64,000 nt of DNA, taken from assembly GCF_024752305.1 (NCBI RefSeq), contig NZ_JANTHX010000005.1, positions 399,050 through 463,049 of the forward strand, read 5' to 3'. The notes beneath the pieces were generated by a model. The model ran no database searches. It had not been told where the DNA came from and was given only the letters and a program-made list of their open reading frames with translations. The stretch comes from Protaetiibacter mangrovi (lineage in GTDB: Bacteria; Actinomycetota; Actinomycetes; Actinomycetales; Microbacteriaceae). Of the stretch, positions 52,067-60,212 are shown one piece after another. Position 1 is the first letter of the stretch, and each line of letters opens with the position of its first letter. Position numbers and translations under genes: made by a program.

Positions 52067-52506
52067 CGACGCGGATCGGCGCCGTCGTGATGGCGGTGCT
52101 GCTGGGGCTCTACCTGGTCTTCGCCGGTTTCTACGCCACGGTCCTGTTCGGAACCGGGTCGGCGATCGCGATCGCCATCGGCGTCGGACTGCTCGTGCTG
52201 GCGGTGATCGGCGCGGCCTTCATCGCACTCGAGATCGTGTTCGGCATCCGCGCCGAGCGCCTGGCGGCCCGCCTCGAGCGCGAGGGGGGCCTGCCCGACG
52301 AGCAGCTTGCGGTGACGGCGAGCGGGCGCGTCGACCGCTCGGCCGTCGATGCCGTGTTCCCTCGTTATCAGGCGGCCGTCGAATCGGCTCCGGATGACTG
52401 GGCGGCGTGGTTCCGCCTCGCCCTCGCCTACGACGCGGCGGGCGACCGCCGACGCGCGCGCTGGGCCACCCGTGAGGCGATCCGCCTCGAGCGCGCGGCG
52501 CGCTGA
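52063..52506 (+). CDS. Membrane-anchored protein with a C-terminal TPR-like segment
   Basis: A protein of 147 residues with two membrane helices (about 6-26 and 32-58), then a soluble part ending DWAAWFRLALAYDAAGDRRRARWATREAIRLERAAR, which reads as one TPR-like helix pair. Such small proteins follow dapB in many Microbacteriaceae as I recall; the function is unknown. Confidence 0.75.
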   Translation: MTTRIGAVVMAVLLGLYLVFAGFYATVLFGTGSAIAIAIGVGLLVLAVIGAAFIALEIVFGIRAERLAARLEREGGLPDEQLAVTASGRVDRSAVDAVFPRYQAAVESAPDDWAAWFRLALAYDAAGDRRRARWATREAIRLERAAR

Positions 52507-52512
52507 GGCGGC

Positions 52513-52938
52513 TCAGGCCAGGCTGGCCTCGAGCGTGATCGGGATGCCGGCGAGCGCCTTCGACACCGGGCAGTTCGCCTTGGCGTCCTCGGCGAGCCGC
52601 TCGAAGTCGTCCTCCGAGATGCCGGGGACCTTGGCGCTCACGAGCAGGTGGCTGCCGGTGATGCCCTCCCCGGGCTGGAACGTGACGGCCGCGGTCACCT
52701 GCAGGCTCTCGGGCGTGTGACCGGCCTGGGCGAGGGCGTTCGAGAACGCCATCGAGTAGCAGGCCGAGTGGGCGGCGCCCAGCAGCTCCTCGGGGTTCGT
52801 GAGACCCTGCACCCCCTCCGAGCGCGCGGCCCAGCTGACGGGGAACTCGGCGGCGTCGCTCGAGTCGAGCGAGGTCGTGCCCGACCCGCTCATCAGGTCG
52901 CCGAACCAGAGGGTGGTCGCTTCGCTCGTGACTGCCAT
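52513..52938 (-). CDS. OsmC family peroxiredoxin
   Basis: A protein of 141 residues. The catalytic cysteines are C60 (GAAHSACYSMAF) and C123 (KANCPVSKAL), the spacing of OsmC organic hydroperoxide reductases. TNPEELLGAAH is also conserved. GGAGGAGAC precedes the ATG at 52938. Convergent with the 52063 gene. Confidence 0.93.
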   Translation of the reverse strand: MAVTSEATTLWFGDLMSGSGTTSLDSSDAAEFPVSWAARSEGVQGLTNPEELLGAAHSACYSMAFSNALAQAGHTPESLQVTAAVTFQPGEGITGSHLLVSAKVPGISEDDFERLAEDAKANCPVSKALAGIPITLEASLA

Positions 52939-52998
52939 GGGGGTCTCCTCCGTCCGCGGGGCGGCGGCGCCCCGTCGCATCCACTCTAGGTCGGAGCC

Positions 52999-53487
52999 CT
53001 AGACCGCCGCAGCCTTCCGCACGAGGCCGGCCCGCACGAGCAGCAGGTAGAGCTGGCAGCCGAGGCAGTATCCGAAGACCCCGTTCAGGAACGCGGCGAC
53101 GAAGGCCGCGGATGCCGCCGCGACGAGCCCGTAGGGCACGCCCGCGAGGTGCAGGGCGACCCCGACGAGCGTCACGAACGCGCCGACGCCCTGCGCGAAG
53201 GTCGGGGGCGCCGCGTCTTCGAGCTCCGCGGGCGGTGCGAGCCGGGGGCGGATCAGCCGGCGGAACAGCAGCGACCAGGGGTTGCGTGCGACCCCCGCTG
53301 CCGAGCTCCACACGAACACCGCCGCGAGCAGGGCGAGCAGCACGAACGCCGGCTGCACGGCGCGGGCGGTGAGGCTCGACGCGACGCCGCCGACGAGTCC
53401 GAGGGCGACCGTCACGAGCAGCAGCACCGCCGTGACGGATGCGGTGAAGCGGGCGCCGCGCGGGTCGATCTGGGCGGGACGGGACAT
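52999..53487 (-). CDS. DUF4395 membrane protein
   Basis: A protein of 162 residues with four hydrophobic helices and the motif CLGC near residue 143 (GVFGYCLGCQLYLLL), which marks DUF4395. PRGARFTASVTA near the N-terminus is typical as well. The gene follows a membrane-anchored thioredoxin by nine bases; the pair is common and suggests a membrane dithiol relay, though this is inference. Confidence 0.88.
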   Translation of the reverse strand: MSRPAQIDPRGARFTASVTAVLLLVTVALGLVGGVASSLTARAVQPAFVLLALLAAVFVWSSAAGVARNPWSLLFRRLIRPRLAPPAELEDAAPPTFAQGVGAFVTLVGVALHLAGVPYGLVAAASAAFVAAFLNGVFGYCLGCQLYLLLVRAGLVRKAAAV

Positions 53488-53496
53488 CGGGCGCTC

Positions 53497-53919
53497 CTAG
53501 GCGGCGACGGGGGCGCCGAGCACCCGGTCCAGTTCGGCGGTGAGCAGCTCGCGCCGCACGGCGCCGCCGATCCGCGCGCGGACGGTGCCGCGGCCGTCGA
53601 CCACGAGCGTGGTCGGGGTCTGCAGGATGCCGAAGCGCGCCGCCAGCTCCGGCCGCTCGGCGACGTCGAGCTCGACGTGGCCGAGGCCGTCACGCGATCC
53701 GACGAGCTCGTCGAGCACACGGGCGGTCGCGCGGCAGGGCGCGCAGAACTCGCTCGAGAACTGCACGAAGGTGGCGCCCGACGCCAGCACGACCCCGTCG
53801 AGCCTCGCGGATCCGGTGGTGCGGCGCACCCGCCCCTGCGTGCCGCGCCACACGAGACCGACGATCGTCGCGACGGCGACGAGCGCGGCCACGAGGGCCA
53901 GGGCGAGGAGCGGATCCAT
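53497..53919 (-). CDS. Membrane-anchored thioredoxin-like protein
   Basis: A protein of 140 residues. One N-terminal helix (MDPLLALALVAALVAVATIV) is followed by a thioredoxin fold with active site FCAPCRA and cis-Pro in LQTPTTLVVDG. Probably a thiol reductase at the membrane, working with the DUF4395 protein encoded next. ATG at 53919; an upstream in-frame ATG is in the promoter. Confidence 0.88.
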   Translation of the reverse strand: MDPLLALALVAALVAVATIVGLVWRGTQGRVRRTTGSARLDGVVLASGATFVQFSSEFCAPCRATARVLDELVGSRDGLGHVELDVAERPELAARFGILQTPTTLVVDGRGTVRARIGGAVRRELLTAELDRVLGAPVAA

Positions 53920-53926
53920 GGGCGAT

Positions 53927-53932
53927 ACGGTA
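53927..53932 (-). promoter_or_regulatory. -10 element of the thioredoxin-DUF4395 operon (leaderless)
   Basis: TACCGT on the minus strand, seven bases, ATG. Confidence 0.5.
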
Positions 53933-54051
53933 GCCACCGCGAACCCGCGGATGGCCGACTATGACACCGGATGACGATGCGTGACCATGCGTGACACCGT
54001 GCGACGCGGCGGGGAGCGGCGTGCCGGTCTGCGCGGGTCGGCGGGCCCGGA

Positions 54052-54057
54052 TATCGT
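54052..54057 (+). promoter_or_regulatory. -10 element of thyX (leaderless)
   Basis: TATCGT, seven bases, GTG at 54065. Confidence 0.5.
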
Positions 54058-54064
54058 GAGGGCC

Positions 54065-54811
54065 GTGCCGGAGACGACGAGCGACGCGACCCCCATCCAG
54101 TTCCGTTCCGACATGACGGTCGAGCTCGTGCGGGCGAGCGCCCACGACTCCGACGTGCTGTTCGCGGCGCGCGTGTCGACGCAGGGCGAGAAGACCCTCG
54201 ACGCCGCCGCATCCGGGGCCGAGGCGACCGACCGCGACCGCGGGCTCATCAACTACTTGATGCGCGACCGGCACGGTTCCCCGTTCGAGCACAACTCGAT
54301 GACCTTCTACGTGCAGGCGCCGATCTTCGTGTTCCGCGAGTTCATGCGGCACCGCATCGCCTCCTACAACGAGGAGTCGGGCCGCTACCGCGAGCTGCGT
54401 CCGGTGTTCTACGTGCCGGGCCGCGAGCGTCGTCTCGTGCAGATCGGCAAGCCGGGTGCCTACGAGTTCGTCGAGGGCAGTGCCGAGCAGACCGCGCTCG
54501 CCGTCGAGGAGTCGAAGGCGGCGGCGACGTACGCCTACGAGGCCTACCAGCGGATGCTCGCCGCGGGCATCGCACGCGAGGTGGCGCGCGGGGTGCTGCC
54601 CGTGTCGACCTACTCGTCGATGTACGTCACGATGAACTCCCGCTCGCTCATGAACTTCCTCTCGCTGCGCACGAAGCACCCCGAGTCGCACTTCCCCTCG
54701 TTCCCGCAGCGCGAGATCGAGATGGTCGCCGAGCAGATGGAGGCCTTCTGGGCCGAGCTCATGCCGCTCACGCACGCCGCCTTCCAGGCGAACGGTCGGG
54801 TCGCTCCGTAG
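54065..54811 (+). CDS. thyX: FAD-dependent thymidylate synthase ThyX
   Basis: A protein of 248 residues. The ThyX motif RHR-x7-S is EFMRHRIASYNEESGRY from about residue 92; SVNEYS-type residues appear as NEESGRY, and RTKHPESHFP is near the C-terminus. It methylates dUMP using FADH2 and methylene-tetrahydrofolate. Start GTG 54065. Confidence 0.96.
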   Translation: MPETTSDATPIQFRSDMTVELVRASAHDSDVLFAARVSTQGEKTLDAAASGAEATDRDRGLINYLMRDRHGSPFEHNSMTFYVQAPIFVFREFMRHRIASYNEESGRYRELRPVFYVPGRERRLVQIGKPGAYEFVEGSAEQTALAVEESKAAATYAYEAYQRMLAAGIAREVARGVLPVSTYSSMYVTMNSRSLMNFLSLRTKHPESHFPSFPQREIEMVAEQMEAFWAELMPLTHAAFQANGRVAP

Positions 54812-54842
54812 CTGCTCGCCCTCGCACCCGTGGGCCGTCCCC

Positions 54843-54871
54843 CACTCGGGTCTCCTCACACTCGGGTCTCC
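54843..54871. repeat. Short direct repeat CACTCGGGTCTCC, two copies
   Basis: Copies at 54843-54855 and 54859-54871, period 16. They adjoin the 125-bp unit that begins at 54870 and share a CGGG-rich theme with it. Confidence 0.6.
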
Positions 54872-54994
54872 CGAATCAAGGAGCCGAGCAACCCGAATCA
54901 AGGATCCGGCGTGGCTTGTGTGACCGGTGAGGTCCATGAGACGGATACGGAGACTCGCCTCCTCGAGATGGGTTGCTCGACTCCTTGATTCGGG
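54870..54994. repeat. Left 125-bp repeat unit of the 55103 nuclease locus (four half-sites)
   Basis: CCCGAATCAAGGA occurs at 54870-54882 and 54892-54904 with a 9-nt spacer. Its inverse, TCCTTGATTCGGG, is at 54982-54994, and a degenerate inverse, TCCTCGAGATGGG, at 54960-54972, again 9 nt apart. The same four-site layout with identical lengths recurs at 55989-56113. Confidence 0.9.
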
Positions 54995-55090
54995 AGTCGA
55001 CGGATCACCGACCCGCTCCTCCCAGGCTCCAGATGCCGCCGCGTCTCCCCGATTCATCCGGATCGGCCGACGGGACCCGCTGCGACGGCG

Positions 55091-55096
55091 CACGAT
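55091..55096 (+). promoter_or_regulatory. -10 candidate of the 55103 gene (leaderless)
   Basis: CACGAT, six bases, ATG. Spacing fits; the hexamer is weak. Confidence 0.35.
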
Positions 55097-55102
55097 CCCG
55101 GC

Positions 55103-55948
55103 ATGAGCCGACTGCAGCAGGTCATCGTCGAGCTGGGCGGCCTGGCTGCGACGTTCGAGTTGCACCGGCGGGGCTTCGGGCGCGAGCGACTCCGGACAGC
55201 GGTCCGAGCGGGCGAGATCCGTCGTATCCGGCAAGGCTGGTACATCCTGCCGGAGACACCTGCGGCTCTCGCCGACTGCGCTCGCGTCGGCGGACGCGCG
55301 ACCTGCATCACCGCCGTCGAGCACGCCGGGCTCTGGGTGCGCGAGCACGCGGCGGAGATCCACGTCGCGGTCGCCGCGAACGCCTGCCAGCTGCGTGATC
55401 CGCATGACTACCGGCGGCGTGACCCGTCCGACGCCGTCGTGCACTGGACCGACTCCGGCACCGGCGGCACCCGTCTCCGCGCCTCGCTGGCGGATGCGAT
55501 CCGCGAGCTCGCCGGATGCCGCGGAACCGAGGCGGCGTTCGTCGCGCTCGAATCCGCGCTCGCGGCCGGCGAGCTCCGCCTGTCGGATGTCCCGCGGATC
55601 GTGGCGGGGCTGCCGGCGAGCTCCGCCATCGCGCTGCGCGTCGCGGATGCGAAGTCGGCGAGCATCGGCGAATCGACGTTCGTGTTCCGCGGCCGGAGGC
55701 TCGGGGTGCGGATCCGCCAGCAGGTGCAGATCGGACCGGACCGGGTCGACGCGCTGCTCGGCGATCGGCTCGTCGTCGAGATCGACAGCCGGGAGTTCCA
55801 TGACGTCCAGCGCGACTACGCGCGCGACGCGCGACTGATGGCTCGTGGTTACCGCGTGATCCGCTTCACCTACCGGCAGGTGATGTTCGGGTGGGAGTCG
55901 GTCGAGGCGATCCTGCGGCTGGCGATCGCGCGCGGCGACGCCGCCTGA
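55103..55948 (+). CDS. AbiEi-like winged-helix protein with C-terminal DUF559-like nuclease domain
   Basis: A protein of 281 residues. Residues 1-55 (LRTAVRAGEIRRIRQGWYILP) are a typical AbiEi-like winged helix. The centre carries the linker found in orphan actinobacterial homologues. Residues 205-280 form a Vsr/DUF559-like fold: VDALLGDRLVVEIDSREFHD, YARDARLMARGYRVIRFTYRQVM. The protein is a distant paralogue of the 11767 product with the same domain order. No toxin gene is adjacent. The gene is bounded by two 125-bp palindromic units, 108 nt upstream and 40 nt downstream. Nuclease activity is inferred only. Confidence 0.78.
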   Translation: MSRLQQVIVELGGLAATFELHRRGFGRERLRTAVRAGEIRRIRQGWYILPETPAALADCARVGGRATCITAVEHAGLWVREHAAEIHVAVAANACQLRDPHDYRRRDPSDAVVHWTDSGTGGTRLRASLADAIRELAGCRGTEAAFVALESALAAGELRLSDVPRIVAGLPASSAIALRVADAKSASIGESTFVFRGRRLGVRIRQQVQIGPDRVDALLGDRLVVEIDSREFHDVQRDYARDARLMARGYRVIRFTYRQVMFGWESVEAILRLAIARGDAA

Positions 55949-55988
55949 CCCTGCGATCCTCCCGCCGGTCGGCGCGCACCGTCCGCAT

Positions 55989-56113
55989 CCCGAATCAAGG
56001 AGTCGAGCAACCCGAATCAAGGAACTCGGATTGCGGATGCCCACTTCGGCCGACTTCAGCCCCACAGGCCACGCCGACTCCTTGAGATGGGTTGCTGGAC
56101 TCCTTGATTCGGG
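55989..56113. repeat. Right 125-bp repeat unit of the 55103 nuclease locus (four half-sites)
   Basis: CCCGAATCAAGGA at 55989-56001 and 56011-56023, TCCTTGAGATGGG at 56079-56091 and TCCTTGATTCGGG at 56101-56113, each pair 9 nt apart. Half-sites match the left unit in direct order, including the degenerate third site. The centre, however, matches the left centre best when inverted (GGCGTGGC, one variable base, TGTG). Confidence 0.9.
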
Positions 56114-56191
56114 AGGGACCGGACCGGGAGCACCGCGCCGCACCGCACCGAACCGAAGCGGCACCGCGTCGCGCCGCGCGCCCCCGGGCCG

Positions 56192-57250
56192 CTACTTCGC
56201 GTCCTGGATCGGCATCACGACCTTCTTCACGATCAGTACGAGCGACGCCGACACCGGGCACGCGACGAGCGCACCCAGCAGCCCGAGCAGCGTGCCGCCG
56301 ATGAGCGCCCCGATGAGCACGAGCGATCCGGGGATCTCGATCGCCTTGCCGACGATGCGCGGCGTGAACACGTAAGCCTCGACCTGCATGTAGACGAGCA
56401 GCAGGATGAGGGTCACGAGCCCGGCCGTCGGCGAGGTGAAGAACGCGACCGTGGTGGCGATGATCGCCGAGATCACCGAACCCACCAACGGGATGAAGGT
56501 GATCGGCAGGGCGATGGCGGCCAGGAGTCCGGCGTAGCGCACCCCCACCGAGGTCAGCACGATGAAGGTGAAGAGCGCGTTCATGATCGCGAGGATCACC
56601 ATGCCGTTGAGGTACTTGCCGACGGAGGTGATGATCTGCTCGGCGATGTCGCGGAACCCGACGCGCTTGCTGGCAGGCACCAACCGTACGAGCGCGTCCT
56701 TCATCTGCTCGTGTCCGATCACGAAGTAGAGCGTCAGCGCGACCACGAAGATCACCGAGAAAACCCCGTTGACGACCCCGATGCCGACGCGCAGCGCACC
56801 GCCGCCGACGGTCACCCAGAAGTTCGGGTCGGCGAGCGTCTCCTGCAGCAGCGTCACGAAGCCGGCGAGCGCACCGCCGAGCGAGTCATTGAGCGAGACG
56901 AACCAGTCCTGCTCCTCGATCTGATCGAGCCCCTCCGGCAGGTACGCGATGAGCTTGCCGAGCTCGTCGACGACCACCGGCATGATCAGCCACACGAGCA
57001 GGGCCACGAACAGCAGGAACCCGGCGAGCACGATGAGCAGCGCTACCACCTTCGACACCCCCATCCGCTCGAGTCGCCACACGATGGGCTTGAGGCCGAG
57101 GGAGATGAACAACGCGAGGAAGATCAGCGTCAGCGCCTGCGCGAGCGAGGCCACGGCGAAGCCGAGCGCCAGGGCGAGCAGCACCCCCGTCGCGGCGATG
57201 AATCCGAAGCGGAAGGGGCCTGCCTGCAGCAGGCGGGGAGTGGTGTCCAT
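56192..57250 (-). CDS. AI-2E family transporter (TqsA/PerM type)
   Basis: A protein of 352 residues with about eight membrane helices. The paired N-terminal helices, LGLKPIVWRLERMGVSKVVALLIV, and the C-terminal PLVGSVISAIIATTVAFFTSP and VFTPRIVGKAIEIPGSLVLIGALIGG are family signatures. Despite the name, members transport varied ions or signals; the cargo is unknown. GGAAAGG precedes the ATG. Divergent from dapA. Confidence 0.92.
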   Translation of the reverse strand: MDTTPRLLQAGPFRFGFIAATGVLLALALGFAVASLAQALTLIFLALFISLGLKPIVWRLERMGVSKVVALLIVLAGFLLFVALLVWLIMPVVVDELGKLIAYLPEGLDQIEEQDWFVSLNDSLGGALAGFVTLLQETLADPNFWVTVGGGALRVGIGVVNGVFSVIFVVALTLYFVIGHEQMKDALVRLVPASKRVGFRDIAEQIITSVGKYLNGMVILAIMNALFTFIVLTSVGVRYAGLLAAIALPITFIPLVGSVISAIIATTVAFFTSPTAGLVTLILLLVYMQVEAYVFTPRIVGKAIEIPGSLVLIGALIGGTLLGLLGALVACPVSASLVLIVKKVVMPIQDAK

Positions 57251-57278
57251 GGTTCTGCCTTTCCGGATGCTGGTGCTC

Positions 57279-57284
57279 ACCCTA
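57279..57284 (-). promoter_or_regulatory. -10 element of the AI-2E-family gene
   Basis: TAGGGT on the minus strand, giving a leader of about 22 nt with GGAAAGG. Confidence 0.45.
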
Positions 57285-57328
57285 GGGCCGTCGACCGGCG
57301 GCCCGTGAAGCGGCGGCGGCCCACCCGC

Positions 57329-57334
57329 TAGCCT
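57329..57334 (+). promoter_or_regulatory. -10 element of dapA (leaderless)
   Basis: TAGCCT, seven bases, GTG at 57342. Confidence 0.5.
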
Positions 57335-57341
57335 GTAGACC

Positions 57342-58319
57342 GTGTCGACGTCAGAGAACCCCTTCGGACAGGTGCTCGTCGCGCTCGTGACCCCGTTCAC
57401 GGCCGACGGCGAGGTGGACTGGTCCGACGTCGAGAAGCACATCGAGCACCTCGTCACCCACGGCGCCGACGGCATCGTGGTCACCGGCACGACCGGCGAG
57501 ACCTCCACGCTCACCGACCCCGAGAAGGTGCGCCTCGTCGAGGTCGCGAAGGATGTCGCGGCCGGCCGCGCGAAGGTCATCACGGGCGGCGGCTCTAACG
57601 AGACCGCGCACGCCATCGAGCTCTACAAGAAGAGCGAGAAGGCGGGCGCCGACGGCATCATGATCGTCACCCCGTACTACAACAAACCCACCCAGGCGGG
57701 CATCCTCACCCACTTCCGGATGGTGGCCGACGCCACCGACCTGCCGGTGATCCTCTACGACATCCCGGGCCGCACCGGGGTGCCGATCAAGTACGAGACG
57801 ATCCTGCGCGCCTCGAAGCACCCCAACATCCGCGCCGTGAAGGACGCCAAGGGCGACCTCTCGGAGGTCAGCCGGGTGATGAACCAGACCGACCTGCTGT
57901 ACTTCGCGGGCGACGATGCGAACGCGCTGCCGACCCTCGCGATCGGCGGCACCGGCCTCATCGGCGTCACCGCGAACATCGCCCCGGCGCCGTACCGCAC
58001 GATGGTCGACGCCGTGAACGGCAACGACCTGCGCACCGCGACCGAGGCGCACCGCGCGCTCGAGCCGCTCGTGCGCGCCACCATGACGCACGTGCCCGGC
58101 ACGGTCGCGACCAAGTACATCCTGCACGGCCTCGGCCGCATCTCGAGCCCGCGCGTGCGCCTGCCGCTCGTCGGTCCCGAGGAGTCGGAGGCCGCCCTCA
58201 TCGAAGACGAGATCGCCCTCGTGAAGCACATCGACGGCGTCGACTTCAGCAACTTCCGCCCCGACCGCAACGCAGCCGCCGGTGGCGCGCTGCCGAAGGT
58301 CGCCGGCACCACGCGTTGA
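57342..58319 (+). CDS. dapA: 4-hydroxy-tetrahydrodipicolinate synthase
   Basis: A protein of 325 residues, slightly longer than usual owing to a C-terminal tail. The barrel carries GTTGETSTL, VTPYYNKPTQ, the Tyr in VILYDIPGRTGV (about 139) and the Schiff-base Lys in AVKDAKGDL (about 166). It condenses pyruvate with aspartate semialdehyde, the first committed step to lysine. RNase J follows 20 nt later, as in most Actinobacteria. Confidence 0.97.
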   Translation: MSTSENPFGQVLVALVTPFTADGEVDWSDVEKHIEHLVTHGADGIVVTGTTGETSTLTDPEKVRLVEVAKDVAAGRAKVITGGGSNETAHAIELYKKSEKAGADGIMIVTPYYNKPTQAGILTHFRMVADATDLPVILYDIPGRTGVPIKYETILRASKHPNIRAVKDAKGDLSEVSRVMNQTDLLYFAGDDANALPTLAIGGTGLIGVTANIAPAPYRTMVDAVNGNDLRTATEAHRALEPLVRATMTHVPGTVATKYILHGLGRISSPRVRLPLVGPEESEAALIEDEIALVKHIDGVDFSNFRPDRNAAAGGALPKVAGTTR

Positions 58320-58339
58320 GCACTACCTAAGGAGGCCGC

Positions 58340-60016
58340 ATGGCCATCGACGTCGTCGCGCCGCCGGAGCTCGCCTCCGGCACCCTGCGCGTCATCCCCC
58401 TCGGCGGGGTCGGAGAGATCGGCCGCAACATGACGGCCTACGAGATCGACGGCAAGCTGCTGATCGTCGACTGCGGGGTGCTGTTCCCCGAGGAGAACCA
58501 CCCCGGCGTCGACCTGATCCTGCCGGACTTCGATCCGATCCGCGCGCGCCTCGACGACGTCGTGGCGGTCGTGCTCACGCACGGGCACGAGGACCACATC
58601 GGGGCGGTGCCGTACCTGCTGAAGCTGCGCGGCGACATCCCGCTCTACGGCTCGAAGCTCACGCTCGCGCTCGTCGAGGCGAAGCTCCGGGAGCACCGCA
58701 TCGCGCCCGTGACGAACGTGGTCGCCGAGGGCGGCCGGGCGGACCTCGGCCCGTTCACGCTCGAGTTCGTCGCCGTCAACCACTCCATCCCGGATGCGCT
58801 GGCCGTCGTCGTGCGCACCGCCGCCGGTCTCGTGCTGCACACGGGCGACTTCAAGATGGACCAGCTGCCGCTGGATGGGCGCATCACCGACCTGCGCGCC
58901 TTCGCGCGCCTCGGGGAGGAGGGCGTCGACCTGTTCCTGCCCGACTCGACGAACGCCGACGTGCCGGGCTTCACGGCGCTCGAGCGCGAGATCGGACCCG
59001 TCATCGAGCGGGTCATCGCGAAGGCGCCCAAGCGCGTCGTGGTGGCGAGCTTCTCGAGCCACGTGCACCGCGTGCAGCAGGTGCTCGACGCGGCGGTGGC
59101 GAACGGTCGCGTCGTCGCCCTCGTCGGGCGCTCGATGGTGCGCAACATGGGCATCGCCGCCGACCTCGGCTACCTGCAGGTGCCCGAGGGCGTGCTCGTC
59201 GACCTCAAGACCGCCCTCGAGCTGCCGGACGACCGCGTCGTGTTCATGAGCACCGGATCGCAGGGCGAGCCGATGGCGGTGCTCGCCCGCATGGCCAACA
59301 ACGACCACCGCATCGAGGTGGGCCAGGGCGACACCGTGATCCTGGCGTCGAGCCTGATCCCCGGCAACGAGAACGCCGTCTACCGCGTCATCAACGGCCT
59401 GACGAAGCTCGGCGCCAACGTCGTGCACAAGGGCAACGCGCGCGTGCACGTCTCGGGTCACGCGGCCGCGGGGGAGCTGCTCTACTGCTACAACATCGTG
59501 CGACCGAGGAACGTGTTCCCGGTGCACGGCGAGTACCGCATGCTGACGGCGTCCGCCGATCTCGCGGTGGAGACCGGCGTGCCGCGCGAGCGCACGATCG
59601 TCGGCGAGAACGGCGTCGTGATCGACCTGGCGGACGGCCTCGCCCGGGTCGTCGGGCAGCTCGACGTCGGCTACGTCTACGTCGACGGCTCGACCGTCGG
59701 CGAGATCACGGATGCCGACCTCAAGGACCGCCGCATCCTCGCGGAGGAGGGCTTCATCTCGATCTTCGTCGCCGTCGACCGCCAGACGGGTCGCGCGATC
59801 GTCGGACCCGAGATCCAGGCCCGCGGTTTCGCGGAGGACGAGTCGGTGTTCGACGATGTGCGGCCGCAGATCGTCGCCGCGCTCGCCGAGGCCGCGCGCA
59901 ACGGCGTCACCGACCAGCACGGCTACAGCCAGGCCGTCCGTCGCACGGTCGGTCGCTGGGTGAACACGCAGCACCGCCGCCGCCCGATGATCATCCCGGT
60001 CGTCATCGAGGCGTGA
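58340..60016 (+). CDS. rnj: Ribonuclease J
   Basis: A protein of 558 residues. The metallo-beta-lactamase motif is LTHGHEDHIGAVPYL near residue 76, followed by HSIPDAL, HTGDFKMD and STNAD; the beta-CASP part has SFSSHVHRVQQ and STGSQGEPM, and HVSGHAAAGELL. It works as endo- and 5'-3' exoribonuclease. AAGGAGG precedes the ATG. A small hairpin CGGGG-ACGA-CCCCG follows at 60025-60038. Confidence 0.96.
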   Translation: MAIDVVAPPELASGTLRVIPLGGVGEIGRNMTAYEIDGKLLIVDCGVLFPEENHPGVDLILPDFDPIRARLDDVVAVVLTHGHEDHIGAVPYLLKLRGDIPLYGSKLTLALVEAKLREHRIAPVTNVVAEGGRADLGPFTLEFVAVNHSIPDALAVVVRTAAGLVLHTGDFKMDQLPLDGRITDLRAFARLGEEGVDLFLPDSTNADVPGFTALEREIGPVIERVIAKAPKRVVVASFSSHVHRVQQVLDAAVANGRVVALVGRSMVRNMGIAADLGYLQVPEGVLVDLKTALELPDDRVVFMSTGSQGEPMAVLARMANNDHRIEVGQGDTVILASSLIPGNENAVYRVINGLTKLGANVVHKGNARVHVSGHAAAGELLYCYNIVRPRNVFPVHGEYRMLTASADLAVETGVPRERTIVGENGVVIDLADGLARVVGQLDVGYVYVDGSTVGEITDADLKDRRILAEEGFISIFVAVDRQTGRAIVGPEIQARGFAEDESVFDDVRPQIVAALAEAARNGVTDQHGYSQAVRRTVGRWVNTQHRRRPMIIPVVIEA

Positions 60017-60087
60017 CCACTCGGGGACGACCCCGACCGCACCCTGAATCCACCCCGAGGATGACGTCGCGTCCGTGTCGGCTCGCC

Positions 60088-60093
60088 TAGCGT
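60088..60093 (+). promoter_or_regulatory. -10 candidate of the MacAB-like operon
   Basis: TAGCGT; would give a leader of roughly 110 nt. The 196 nt between RNase J and the next gene otherwise show only GC-rich sequence without a gene. Confidence 0.35.
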
Positions 60094-60212
60094 GAGCACC
60101 GGGCGACGCTCGACCGCCACCGAACGTTGGGATGCGGTCGCTCCGCGTCGCTGCTTGCCTGGGAGGGGTCGCGTCGCGAGGCGCGGCCCTCCGTACGTGG
60201 ACAGGAGGACGC

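Noticed and set aside
54843-56113. CRISPR array
   Set aside because: The repeats come in inverted pairs with fixed 9-nt gaps around a gene; there are no regular spacers and no cas genes.
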